In this document: in pieces, positions 1 to 8,220 of the stretch
Layout: the number at the start of each line of letters is the position of its first letter
How positions within the stretch are numbered: position 1 is the stretch's first letter
Assembly (NCBI GenBank): GCA_018223375.1
Contig: JAGTTS010000005.1
Span: 1-60,000, forward strand
From: Clostridiaceae bacterium Marseille-Q3526
Lineage (GTDB): Bacteria; Bacillota; Clostridia; Lachnospirales; Lachnospiraceae
DNA length: 60,000 bases
Direction: 5' to 3'
The notes under the pieces: model-generated
Database searches by the model: none
The model's input: only the letters and a program-made list of their open reading frames with translations
What the model was told of the DNA's origin: nothing
Made by a program: the position numbers and the translations under genes

Positions 1-3
1 GTT

Positions 4-953
4 TTATTCATTGTCATACCTTGCTTTTGGATTGATAAATGCACATACAATATCTGTTATTATATTTACTACTATAAAAATAACGGCAATAAATAATAGC
101 ATTACTTGGATTATGGGGTAATCTCGGTTTAAAATAGCTGTAATAGTTAAATTTCCAATTCCAGGAATATTAAAAATTTGTTCGATAACCACAGCACCTG
201 CAAGTAGAGCAGCAAAACTAAAACCGATTACTACTGTAATGGATGGCAAAGCATTTTTAAATGCGTAGTAATTTAAAACTTTATGTTCACTAATTCCATT
301 AGCCCTTGCAGTTCTTAAATAATCGTATTCCATAATTTCTAGCATAGAAGCTTTTGTCATTCGCCCGATTTGTCCACTATGCATGATTCCTAATACTAAG
401 CCAGGTAACATAAGATCTTTTAGTGCTATTAAAAATCCAGAGTCAGCCACTGCATGATACCCTGCAACAGGAAAGATTTGGAACTTTACACCAAAAATTT
501 GAATCATTACTATTGCTATCCAAAAGGCGGGCAACGAAATTGATAGCAAAGATAATATCGATAACATTTTTTCGGAAAATTTTCCATATGTTTTTGCTGA
601 AATAATTCCAAGAGGTATTCCCAATAACATACTTATACTGATTCCAATAATTGCTAATAAAAATGTAGGTTCAATTCTATTTTTTACAATTTCTATTACA
701 GGTTCATTCCACAGTATTGATTTTCCAAAATCCATATGGATTATTGCTTTGACCCATATTTGGAATTGTTCCAAAATGGGTTTATCAAGATTTAGTTCGT
801 TTCTCATTCGGATTATTTGTTCTTCTGGTGCTTTATCACCCAACATTGTCACTATAGGATCTCCCGGCATCCAGTGAACAATGAAAAAAGATATTATTAT
901 AATTGCTAGTATCAGTGGAATTGAATGTAGTTTTTAAGAGTATATTTAAGCAT
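4..953 (-). pseudogene. ABC peptide transporter permease (DppB/OppB type), frameshifted near the start
   Basis: This encodes a membrane permease of the dipeptide/oligopeptide/nickel ABC family. About six hydrophobic segments are visible. The cytoplasmic coupling loop typical of the family (DYLRTARANGIS) lies near the middle and the PGDP motif lies near the N-terminus. The open frame from the first in-frame ATG (870) gives 288 residues, but this cuts off the first membrane helix. Upstream, an ATG at 953 behind AAAGGAA reads MLKYTLK, then a run of five A (minus strand, 931-935) leaves the frame. One extra A would read on as KLHSIPLILAIIII into HWMPGDP, the normal family N-terminus. So the gene is either inactivated by a one-base deletion or carries a homopolymer sequencing error. 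It is AT-rich compared with genes further in. The rest of its operon would lie left of the window. Confidence 0.8.
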
Positions 954-1155
954 TTTTTTATTCCTTTAAGTATAATTTTTAATTTAAATATAGAATTTGT
1001 CCTATATATTGTCAAAGTGGCATTTTCTATAGCTCTATATTAGTTATTTATATTATCTATAAATAGTTTTATTTACCAAAAAATGGACAGATTTGCTAGA
1101 AACTTGAGATTTTTTAATAGAGAAATAGTTCAGTGTTCAGCCAGGGAGGAAACTC

Positions 1156-1184
1156 TTGCGCCCTCGCAAAATATATGCTATACT
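1156..1184 (+). promoter_or_regulatory. sigma-A promoter of queT
   Basis: TTGCGC (1156-1161), a 17-base spacer and TATACT (1179-1184) place the start of transcription near 1191, giving a leader of about 118 bases. The preceding stretch 954-1150 is AT-rich and I see no gene in it. Confidence 0.7.
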
Positions 1185-1190
1185 TTCCCT

Positions 1191-1300
1191 CGTTGCAAAG
1201 CCCATAAAAACAAGGTCTTACAGGGCTTTCCGCCGATTTCCGGCGTAAAATGAATCGAGTGTTCGCGACCTTCCACTCGTAAAACAAAACTAAAGGAGAA
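1191..1300 (+). promoter_or_regulatory. Structured queT leader, candidate preQ1-type riboswitch
   Basis: Three hairpins can be drawn. AAAGCCC (1197-1203) pairs with GGGCTTT (1223-1229). CGCCG (1231-1235) pairs with CGGCG (1241-1245). CGAGTG (1256-1261) pairs with CACTCG (1274-1279). The loop of the first contains AAGGTC (1212-1217), the exact complement of GACCTT (1267-1272) in the loop of the third, so a kissing loop or pseudoknot can form around the middle hairpin. The AAAGGAG ribosome binding site follows at 1292-1298. queT genes are often preQ1-regulated. The loop-outside pseudoknot recalls class III preQ1 riboswitches, but I cannot assign a class by eye. Confidence 0.5.
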
Positions 1301-1308
1301 AACTGAAT

Positions 1309-1812
1309 ATGAACGAGAGAAACAAGAAATCTGTGTACCTGCTGACCTACGGCGCGGCCATAGCGGCCATTTATATTGCGCTGACCATGATGTTTATGCC
1401 GATCAGCTTCGGACCGGTCCAGTTCAGGATTTCGGAGGCGCTGTGCGTGCTTCCGTACTTCACTCCGGCGGCGGTTCCGGGACTGTTTATCGGCTGCCTG
1501 CTGTCCAATCTGCTGGCAGGGGCTATGACTATGGACGTGATTTTTGGAAGCATTGCCACTCTGATCGGAGCGGTCGGCTCCTACGCCCTCAGAGGAAACC
1601 GTTTTCTGGTGCTGCTTCCTCCGATTATCTCCAACGCAGTGATCGTTCCATGGATTCTGCGGTATGCTTACGGATCCACGGATTTGATTCCTGTGGCTAT
1701 GGTGACAGTGGGAATCGGAGAGATTCTGGCTGTGGGAGTGCTGGGAAGCGTTTTAATCCGCGCTCTGGAGCGTTATAAGCATATGATTTTCAGGGGAGTG
1801 AGCGCAGCGTAG
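1309..1812 (+). CDS. queT: QueT family queuosine precursor transporter
   Basis: This is a 167-residue integral membrane protein with about five hydrophobic segments, matching the size and pattern of the QueT family, which are S components of ECF-type transporters. The family imports queuosine precursors such as preQ1 for modification of tRNA wobble G34. Family-like stretches include FGPVQFRISEAL near residue 30 and a glycine-rich segment near residue 60. The start is set by AAAGGAG nine bases upstream of the ATG. The gene stands alone behind its own promoter and structured leader and ends before a hairpin terminator. No energising ECF subunits lie nearby, so it would depend on a shared ECF module elsewhere. 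The family call rests on overall pattern. Confidence 0.85.
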   Translation: MNERNKKSVYLLTYGAAIAAIYIALTMMFMPISFGPVQFRISEALCVLPYFTPAAVPGLFIGCLLSNLLAGAMTMDVIFGSIATLIGAVGSYALRGNRFLVLLPPIISNAVIVPWILRYAYGSTDLIPVAMVTVGIGEILAVGVLGSVLIRALERYKHMIFRGVSAA

Positions 1813-1907
1813 AGGCGTTTCACCGGCTGGACGGAGAAGAACTCAGATAGAATTCAGAGGAAGAAGCATTCCGGCCGCCTGGCAGGACAAAGAGATTAGA
1901 ACGATAC

Positions 1908-1946
1908 GAAAAGCTGTAAAGGCCGGACTGGCTTTTACAGCTTTTC
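1908..1946 (+). terminator. Hairpin terminator after queT
   Basis: AAAAGCTGTAAA and TTTACAGCTTTT pair around a ~13-base loop. The run of T that ends the stem serves as the tail. The hairpin is symmetric, so it could act on either strand. It separates queT from the murC promoter. Confidence 0.75.
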
Positions 1947-1955
1947 CTGTATCAG

Positions 1956-1984
1956 TTGACATTTCCCTGCAAAAGCAGTTAAAT
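1956..1984 (+). promoter_or_regulatory. Probable promoter of murC
   Basis: Consensus TTGACA (1956-1961), a 17-base spacer and a weak -10 TTAAAT (1979-1984), 46 bases before the murC start. Confidence 0.5.
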
Positions 1985-2029
1985 GAAAGAAACATTGCAA
2001 TAATTTTAATGAAAAAGGTGGAATGATCT

Positions 2030-3427
2030 ATGTATCAAATTGATTTTAATAAACCGCAGCACATTTATTTTATGGGAATCGGAGGCATCAGCATGAGCGG
2101 TCTGGCTGAGATTCTCATGGATGAGGGATTTACGATCTCCGGCTCTGATTCCAAGGAAAGCGAGCTGACAGAGCATTTAAGAAGCAGAGGCGCCTTTGTG
2201 TCTATCGGACAGAGGGCGGAAAATATCGCGGCCGCTGACGAGGCAGGCGGCGCGGTGGACGCGGTAGTTTACACGGCGGCTATCCACCCTGACAACCCGG
2301 AATTCCAGGCAGCTCAGCAGGCGGGCATTCCCATGATGTCCAGAGCGGTTCTCCTGGGAGAGATGATGCGTAATTATAAGGAAGCGATCGCCGTATCCGG
2401 AACCCACGGAAAGACGACCACTACCTCCATGCTGTCTGAGATTTTCCTGGCAGCCAAGGCGGATCCCACGATCTCTGTCGGCGGCATTCTTCCGTCTATC
2501 GGCGGCAATATCCGGGTGGGCGGACCGGAATTTTTCATCACAGAGGCCTGCGAGTACACCAACAGCTTTCTGGAGTTTTTCCCCACTATGGCTCTGATTT
2601 TAAATATTGAGGAGGATCATCTGGACTTTTTCAAGGATCTGGCCGATATCCGCCGTTCCTTCGCCCTTTTTGCAGAGAAGGTTCCGGCTCAGGGAAGCGT
2701 CATTATTAACGCAGAGATTGAAAACTGGCAGGAGATTGTGAAAAATGTCAGCGGAACGGTCATTACGGTGGGAAGAGATCAGGCGTGCAGCTACAGCGCC
2801 GGTTCCATTACCTACGACGAGCTTGCAAGGCCGTCCTTTGAGCTGTATGAAAACGGCGTAAGAAGAGATATCATAAGCCTTGGCGTAGGGGGAGAGCATA
2901 ATGTATACAACGCTCTCGCGGCGATTGCGGCCGCCCTCACAGCCGGCGTTTCCATGGAGGCGGTAAAGAGAGGCCTTTTGAATTTTACAGGAACCAAGCG
3001 CCGCTTTGAAAAGAAGGGCGAGTTCAACGGAGTGACGGTTATCGACGACTATGCTCATCATCCTCAGGAGATTCAGGCTACCTTAAAGACGGCTGGCAAT
3101 TATCCACACAACCAGGTGTGGTGCGTGTTCCAGCCCCACACCTACACCAGGACAAAAGCCTTTTTAGATGAGTTCGCAGAGGCCCTTTCTATGGCTGACC
3201 GGGTGCTCCTGGCGGATATTTACGCGGCCAGAGAGACGGATACGCTGGGAATCAGCTCCAGAGATATTGCGGAAAGAATTGAGAAGCTTGGAACAAAAGT
3301 CTGGTATTTTCCGACATTTTCTGAAATTGAAGAATTTCTTAAAACCAACTGCCAGCCAGGGGATTTGTTGATAACTATGGGGGCCGGAGACATTGTAACT
3401 GTGGGCGAGGAGCTGCTTTCCAAATAG
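2030..3427 (+). CDS. murC: UDP-N-acetylmuramate--L-alanine ligase
   Basis: MurC joins L-alanine to UDP-MurNAc, using ATP, in the first peptide step of cytoplasmic peptidoglycan precursor synthesis. The N-terminal Rossmann domain shows MGIGGISMSG (15-24). The Mur ligase ATP loop GTHGKTTTT lies at 124-132. The central EACEY and the late DDYAHHP segment are typical of MurC. At 465 residues it has the normal length. The ATG follows a GGTGG-type ribosome binding site. Next comes a cluster of DnaA boxes that begins exactly at the murC stop codon, so the first box follows directly after the coding sequence. It is transcribed alone; the following dnaD gene appears to have its own promoter. Confidence 0.95.
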   Translation: MYQIDFNKPQHIYFMGIGGISMSGLAEILMDEGFTISGSDSKESELTEHLRSRGAFVSIGQRAENIAAADEAGGAVDAVVYTAAIHPDNPEFQAAQQAGIPMMSRAVLLGEMMRNYKEAIAVSGTHGKTTTTSMLSEIFLAAKADPTISVGGILPSIGGNIRVGGPEFFITEACEYTNSFLEFFPTMALILNIEEDHLDFFKDLADIRRSFALFAEKVPAQGSVIINAEIENWQEIVKNVSGTVITVGRDQACSYSAGSITYDELARPSFELYENGVRRDIISLGVGGEHNVYNALAAIAAALTAGVSMEAVKRGLLNFTGTKRRFEKKGEFNGVTVIDDYAHHPQEIQATLKTAGNYPHNQVWCVFQPHTYTRTKAFLDEFAEALSMADRVLLADIYAARETDTLGISSRDIAERIEKLGTKVWYFPTFSEIEEFLKTNCQPGDLLITMGAGDIVTVGEELLSK

Positions 3428-3609
3428 TTATCCACATTATCCACATAGTTTTCAACATTTTATACAGCGGTCTGGTGTGGATTTCTTGATTGACATAACA
3501 AAAGTTTCTATTGTATGAAAAACATTGAAAATTCAAGGTTTTCGACAGGAAGGGACAAAAACGGCGGGGAAAGGACAAGGGATTGTCCACATTATCCACA
3601 ATATTCACA
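3428..3609. promoter_or_regulatory. Cluster of DnaA-box-like sites upstream of dnaD
   Basis: Perfect TTATCCACA 9-mers occur in tandem at 3428-3436 and 3437-3445 and again at 3592-3600. TTGTCCACA lies at 3583-3591 and a weaker ATATTCACA at 3601-3609. A reverse-strand match lies near 3474-3482 (TGTGGATTT). The paired boxes lie on both sides of a TTGACA promoter. The intergenic region is about 250 bases and holds no gene. Confidence 0.75.
3490..3519 (+). promoter_or_regulatory. Candidate promoter of the dnaD-dnaC unit
   Basis: TTGACA (3490-3495), an 18-base spacer and TATGAA (3514-3519). It is flanked on both sides by DnaA-box pairs, so DnaA binding could regulate it. Confidence 0.5.
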
Positions 3610-3679
3610 CGGGATTCTGGGGATAAAAGGTGGACGCCGGAAGGAATGATTTTACAGTAAAACAGCGGGAGGAAAAGAG

Positions 3680-4816
3680 ATGGGAAACTTCATAAGGAAT
3701 CGTCTGGCCCATGGGGTGACTGTCGTCTCCAATGAATTTATAGACAATTATATGGCCAGGGCCAACGGGGAATATGTGAAGGTTTATCTTTATATTTTGA
3801 GAAACGGCGGCAGAGCGGACAGCGTGGCCGACATTGCCGACGCCCTGAACCATACGGAGGCGGACGTGCGCCGCGCCCTGGTCTACTGGGAGCAGGAGGG
3901 GGTTCTGGAGCTGGGCGACAACAGGCAGACTGGCCTGGCCGCAGCGGATGCGGCGCCGGACAGAAAAATGGCGGACAGAAAGCCGGCAGAGAGTAAAACG
4001 GCAGAGAGCAAGACGGAGGAAAAAGCGTCTGCGGAAGGAGCAGAGAGCCGCCTGTCCCAGCCTTCTCTGGAGCCGGGCAGAAAGAAATCTTCGGGGGCAG
4101 TTCTGAACGGCCTGTCGAGAAACGAGGAATTTTCCCAGCTGCTCTACATTGCCCAGAAATATTTAAACAGGACGTTTACGCCCACGGACTGCGACGTGTT
4201 CGCCTACCTGTACGGGCAGCTTCACATGCCGGCGGAGCTTTTGGAGTATCTGGTGGAGTCCTGCGCCCAGAACGGCCACACCAGCATCCGCTATATTGAG
4301 AAGGTGGGGCTGAGCTGGCACGAGAGAGGATTTAAGACGGCTGAGGAGGCGAAAACCCAGTCTATGGGCTATAAGAAGGACATTTTCGCCGTGATGAGGG
4401 CCTTCGGGCTGTCGGGGAGAAATCCGGCGGACAGCGAGATTGACCTGATGGACAAATGGTTCGGAGCCTTCGGCTTTACCAGGGAGATTGTGGTGGAGGC
4501 CTGCAGCCGCACCATGGCGGCCATCCACAAGCCCAGCTTCCAGTATGCGGACACGATTCTGACTGACTGGAGCCGGGCCGGGGTGCGGACCATGAAGGAC
4601 GTGGAACACGTGACCAGGCTCAGACGGGAGAAAAAGGCCAGGGAAGGGAAATCCGGCAGCCAGCCGGAAAAGAGGCGGACGAACAACCGCTTTCATAACC
4701 TGGAGGAGCACGGCTATAATTACGACGAGATGATCTGGAGCATGATCAATTCCGAAGACGGAGGAAGCGGCCCAGGCCAGCCAGAGAGCACAGGAGGAAA
4801 ACATGGCGCTGAGTAA
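3680..4816 (+). CDS. DnaD domain primosomal protein
   Basis: This is a DnaD/DnaB_2-type replication initiation protein of 378 residues. In Firmicutes such proteins remodel DNA and help load the replicative helicase. The N-terminal ~75 residues look like a winged helix (ADIADALNHTEADVRRALVYWEQEG). Residues ~85-140 are a charged, low-complexity K/E/A linker. Two DnaD-like helical repeats follow (about 145-220 and 230-310, the latter with W-FGAFGFTREIVVEACSR). The tail is basic and then acidic. The start is set by GGGAGGAAAAGAG before the ATG. It overlaps the next gene, the helicase loader, by 14 bases, so the two are translationally coupled. Confidence 0.85.
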   Translation: MGNFIRNRLAHGVTVVSNEFIDNYMARANGEYVKVYLYILRNGGRADSVADIADALNHTEADVRRALVYWEQEGVLELGDNRQTGLAAADAAPDRKMADRKPAESKTAESKTEEKASAEGAESRLSQPSLEPGRKKSSGAVLNGLSRNEEFSQLLYIAQKYLNRTFTPTDCDVFAYLYGQLHMPAELLEYLVESCAQNGHTSIRYIEKVGLSWHERGFKTAEEAKTQSMGYKKDIFAVMRAFGLSGRNPADSEIDLMDKWFGAFGFTREIVVEACSRTMAAIHKPSFQYADTILTDWSRAGVRTMKDVEHVTRLRREKKAREGKSGSQPEKRRTNNRFHNLEEHGYNYDEMIWSMINSEDGGSGPGQPESTGGKHGAE

Positions 4817-5798
4817 TTCCCAGTATGATTCTATTATGCGTATTTACAACCAGGCCCAGCTTCGCCAGAAGCACGAGCTGGATAAGAGGCGGGAGGAGAT
4901 CTATGAGAAAATTCCTGCCGTGAAAGAGCTGAACGAGGAGATTGCCTCCTCAGCCGTAAAAAGCGCCAGACAGCTTTTGGCCGGAGATGACAGGGCGGCG
5001 AAAGGGCTGAAGGCAAAGATTGCCGATCTGTGCGAGGAGCGCCAGGTGCTTCTGGCCGCCTACGGCTATCCGGCAGACTACCTGGAGCTTCATTACGACT
5101 GTCCCCTCTGCCGCGATACGGGATATGCGGACGGGCGCAAGTGCAGCTGCTTTAAAAAGAGGGAGATTGCCCTTCTGTACGATCAGTCCAACATCAGGGA
5201 AATTTTAAAAAGAGAGAATTTCAGCACCTTTTCCTATGAGTATTTCGACGATACGAAGCCGGATCCCAGAAGCAAAAAGACGGCCAGAGAATATATGAAG
5301 CAGGTGGCGGCTCTCTGCAAGTCCTACGTGGAGCGGTTTGGGGAAACCAAGGACAATCTGCTCTTTACGGGAAAGACGGGCCTTGGGAAGACCTTTTTAA
5401 GCAACTGCATCGCCAAAGAGCTTCTGGATCAGGGATATTCGGTGGTCTATCTGCCTGCAGTTAAGATGTACGAGATTTTTTCAAAGGAACGGTTTGACTA
5501 TGACGCTACGGAGGAGGATCGGGATCGTTCCAGCTATCTTCTGGACTGCGATCTGCTGATTATCGACGACCTGGGCACAGAGCTTGTGAATACGTTTACC
5601 ACCTCTCAGCTGTTCTACTGCGTCAACGAGAGGCTGAACCGGAAGAAGGGAACCATCATTTCCACCAATCTTCCGGTCAACGAGATGAGAGATGAATTTA
5701 CAGACCGCGTCATGTCCAGGATTATCAGCCAGTATACGGTGATTCCCCTTTACGGAGAGGACATCCGGATCCGGAAAAAGCTCCTTGGGCGGGGTTGA
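4803..5798 (+). CDS. DnaI/DnaC-like replicative helicase loader (AAA+ ATPase)
   Basis: This 331-residue AAA+ protein probably loads the replicative helicase at the origin. The N-terminal half is coiled-coil-like. A cysteine cluster (C100, C103, C114, C116) resembles the zinc site of Bacillus DnaI. Walker A is GKTGLGKT (190-197). Walker B is LLIIDD (261-266). The sensor-like STNLPVNE follows near 290. The AGGAGGAAAAC ribosome binding site lies inside the end of dnaD, so the pair is co-translated. Together with dnaD and the upstream DnaA boxes it forms a compact helicase-loading unit. IstB transposition helpers share the fold, but there is no transposase here and the context favours a loader. 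Confidence 0.88.
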   Translation: MALSNSQYDSIMRIYNQAQLRQKHELDKRREEIYEKIPAVKELNEEIASSAVKSARQLLAGDDRAAKGLKAKIADLCEERQVLLAAYGYPADYLELHYDCPLCRDTGYADGRKCSCFKKREIALLYDQSNIREILKRENFSTFSYEYFDDTKPDPRSKKTAREYMKQVAALCKSYVERFGETKDNLLFTGKTGLGKTFLSNCIAKELLDQGYSVVYLPAVKMYEIFSKERFDYDATEEDRDRSSYLLDCDLLIIDDLGTELVNTFTTSQLFYCVNERLNRKKGTIISTNLPVNEMRDEFTDRVMSRIISQYTVIPLYGEDIRIRKKLLGRG

Positions 5799-5858
5799 CG
5801 CAGAGCAGGTTAAATGATATAAAGAAGAAGTATTTAACTGACACGTGGGAGGAGAAAC

Positions 5859-7040
5859 ATGCTGTACGAAGAGAAGATTATTGATACCATTCCTGTCGGG
5901 CCTCTGGGCCTGATTCCCCTGAAGAGCTGCAGAGCCATGGGAGAAAAGGTTGACAAATATCTGACAGACTGGCGCAGAGAGCGGGAGAGCGAGCACAAGT
6001 CTACGATTGCCTTTGCCGGTTACCAGAGAGATTCCTATATTATTTCCGCCAGCACGCCGAGATTTGGATCCGGAGAGGGAAAGGGCGCTTTAAACGAGTC
6101 TGTCCGCGGAGATGATATCTATATTTTAGTGGATGTATGCAATCACAATCTGACTTATTCCCTGAACGGAATGGTCAATCACATGTCCCCGGACGACCAT
6201 TTCCAGGATTTAAAGAGAGTGATCGCCGCCGTAGGAGGAAAAGCCAGAAGAATTAACGTCATTATGCCGTTCCTCTACGAGAGCCGCCAGCACAAGCGCA
6301 CAGGCCGCGAGTCCTTAGACTGCGCTCTGGCTCTGAAAGAGATTGTGGACATGGGCGTAGAAAACATCATTACCTTTGACGCTCACGATCCAAGAGTCCA
6401 GAACGCGATTCCGTTAAAGGGCTTTGAGACGGTTCAGCCGATTTATCAGTTTATCAAGCACCTGTTAAAGCACGAGAAGGAGCTTCAGATTGACAACGAC
6501 CACATGATGGTGATCAGCCCGGACGAGGGCGGAATGCGCCGCGCCGTGTACTTTGCCAACGTGCTGGGACTTGATATGGGCATGTTCTACAAGCGCCGCG
6601 ATTATACGAAGATTGTCAATGGCAGAAACCCAATTGTAGCCCATGAGTTCCTGGGCAGCAGCGTGGAAGGCAAGGACGTCATCATTGTGGACGATATGAT
6701 CTCCTCCGGAGAGAGCATGCTTGACGTGGCCAAGGAGTTAAAGAGGAGAAAGGCCAGAAAGGTCTTTGTCTGCGCTACCTTCGGCCTGTTTACAAACGGA
6801 CTTCAGAAGTTTGACGAGTATTATGAGAACGGAGTCATTGACCGCGTGCTGACTACAAACCTGATTTACCAGTCGGCGGATTTGCTCTCCAGACCGTACT
6901 ATATCGACGTAGACATGAGCAAGTACATTGCCCTGATTATCGACAACTTAAACCACGACGCTTCCTTAAGCGAGCTGTTAAACCCAACGGGAAGGATCAA
7001 CCGCCTGGTGGAGAAGTATAAGGCGGGAATCAGGGACTAG
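5859..7040 (+). CDS. prs: Ribose-phosphate pyrophosphokinase (PRPP synthetase)
   Basis: It makes PRPP from ribose 5-phosphate and ATP, feeding purine, pyrimidine, histidine and NAD synthesis. The PRPP-binding loop IIVDDMISSGES lies at about 275-286. The phosphate/metal segment FDAHDPRVQNAI is near 173. A flexible-loop basic segment RQHKRTGRE lies near 143. At 393 residues it is longer than the usual ~315 because of an N-terminal extension of about 60-70 residues, a variant form of the family. The ATG at 5859 follows GGGAGGAG. It sits 60 bases after the helicase loader and may be in the same transcript. Confidence 0.9.
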   Translation: MLYEEKIIDTIPVGPLGLIPLKSCRAMGEKVDKYLTDWRRERESEHKSTIAFAGYQRDSYIISASTPRFGSGEGKGALNESVRGDDIYILVDVCNHNLTYSLNGMVNHMSPDDHFQDLKRVIAAVGGKARRINVIMPFLYESRQHKRTGRESLDCALALKEIVDMGVENIITFDAHDPRVQNAIPLKGFETVQPIYQFIKHLLKHEKELQIDNDHMMVISPDEGGMRRAVYFANVLGLDMGMFYKRRDYTKIVNGRNPIVAHEFLGSSVEGKDVIIVDDMISSGESMLDVAKELKRRKARKVFVCATFGLFTNGLQKFDEYYENGVIDRVLTTNLIYQSADLLSRPYYIDVDMSKYIALIIDNLNHDASLSELLNPTGRINRLVEKYKAGIRD

Positions 7041-7079
7041 GGCAGGTAGACCGGAAGGGAAAACTGCCGGGAGAAGGAA

Positions 7080-8132
7080 ATGGAACAGAAGATGATGAAG
7101 GCCCTTGTATTTCAGGGGATTGGAAAGCTGGGGCTGGAGGAGCGTCCGGTTCCAGTCATCAAGGAGCCCACAGACGCCATTGTCCGGGTGACCCGCTCCA
7201 CCATCTGCACCAGCGACCTGCACATCAGAAACGGGGCGGTTCCAAGAGCCAGAGAAGGCGTGATTCTGGGCCATGAGTTTGCAGGGGAGGTAGTGGAGAT
7301 CGGTTCTCAGGTGAAGACCTTAAAGCCGGGAGACAGGGCTGCCGCCAACTGCGAGACTATCTGCGGAGACTGCTGGTACTGCAGAAGGGGATTTGTCAAC
7401 AACTGCGAGCAGGGCGGATGGATGTTAGGCTGCGTCATAGACGGCTGCCAGGCGGAGTATGTGAGAGTGCCCCTGGCGGACACCAGCCTCTACAGGATTC
7501 CAGACGGCCTGACAGAGGAGCAGGCGCTCTTTACGGGGGATATTTTATCCAGCGGCTACTGGGGAGCTAAGCTGTGCGAGATAAAGACGGGGGATACGGT
7601 GGCTGTAATCGGGGCTGGCCCGGTGGGCATGTGCGCGGCCCAGTCGGCGCTCTATCTGGGAGCCGGCCAGGTGATTCTCATTGATCCCAATGAAGAACGT
7701 CTGAAAACAGCCAGGGAAAACCGTCTGGCAGGCGAATATCTGAGCGTGACGGGCCAAGAGGCTGCAGAGGCTGTCAAAGGCCTCACAGAGGGCAGAGGAG
7801 CGGACGCTGTGATAGAAGCGGCGGGAACGGAGGCTTCCTTTATTCTGGCCTGGGAGGCAGCCCGTCCTAACGGGATCGTGGCTCTGGTGGCCATGTATGA
7901 GAAGGATCCGGTGCTTCCCCTGACCAGGATGTACGGGAAAAACCTGATTTTCAAGACAGGCGGCGTGGACGCTGCGGACTGCAGAGAGCTTTTGGAACTG
8001 TTAAGGGAAGGAAAGCTCACCACAGATTTTCTGATCACTCACAGAGGGCCGCTGTCTCAGATTTTAGAGGGATACGATACCTTTGAACACAAGAAGGACG
8101 GATGTATTAAGTGGGTAGTGACGGCGGAATAG
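7080..8132 (+). CDS. Zinc-dependent medium-chain alcohol dehydrogenase
   Basis: This is a 350-residue medium-chain dehydrogenase/reductase with all zinc ligands in place. Catalytic zinc: C43 (TICTSD) and the GHE pair H65/E66. Structural zinc: the lobe C95, C98, C101, C109. The NAD(P) Rossmann motif GAGPVG lies near 180. D201 (ILIDPNEER) after the second strand favours NAD over NADP. The substrate is not clear; the family includes butanediol, isopropanol and sorbitol-type dehydrogenases. It starts 39 bases after prs and ends at a strong two-way terminator. A GGGAGAAGGAA ribosome binding site supports the ATG at 7080. Confidence 0.85.
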   Translation: MEQKMMKALVFQGIGKLGLEERPVPVIKEPTDAIVRVTRSTICTSDLHIRNGAVPRAREGVILGHEFAGEVVEIGSQVKTLKPGDRAAANCETICGDCWYCRRGFVNNCEQGGWMLGCVIDGCQAEYVRVPLADTSLYRIPDGLTEEQALFTGDILSSGYWGAKLCEIKTGDTVAVIGAGPVGMCAAQSALYLGAGQVILIDPNEERLKTARENRLAGEYLSVTGQEAAEAVKGLTEGRGADAVIEAAGTEASFILAWEAARPNGIVALVAMYEKDPVLPLTRMYGKNLIFKTGGVDAADCRELLELLREGKLTTDFLITHRGPLSQILEGYDTFEHKKDGCIKWVVTAE

Positions 8133-8144
8133 ACGCTTTCATAG

Positions 8145-8197
8145 AAAGGGACCGGTGAAAAATAGAGGAGTAATCCCTGTTTTTCACCGGTCCCTTT
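8145..8197. terminator. Bidirectional terminator between convergent genes
   Basis: An 18-base perfect stem, AAAGGGACCGGTGAAAAA with its complement, closes a ~17-base loop. It is flanked by T/A runs and lies between the converging dehydrogenase and the minus-strand ATPase. Confidence 0.85.
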
Positions 8198-8220
8198 CCT
8201 GCTTTGTCAGACCTTTTCTG

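Noticed and set aside
4163..4804. A 213-codon open frame opposite dnaD
   Set aside because: It lies antisense to a well-supported gene and has no start signal.
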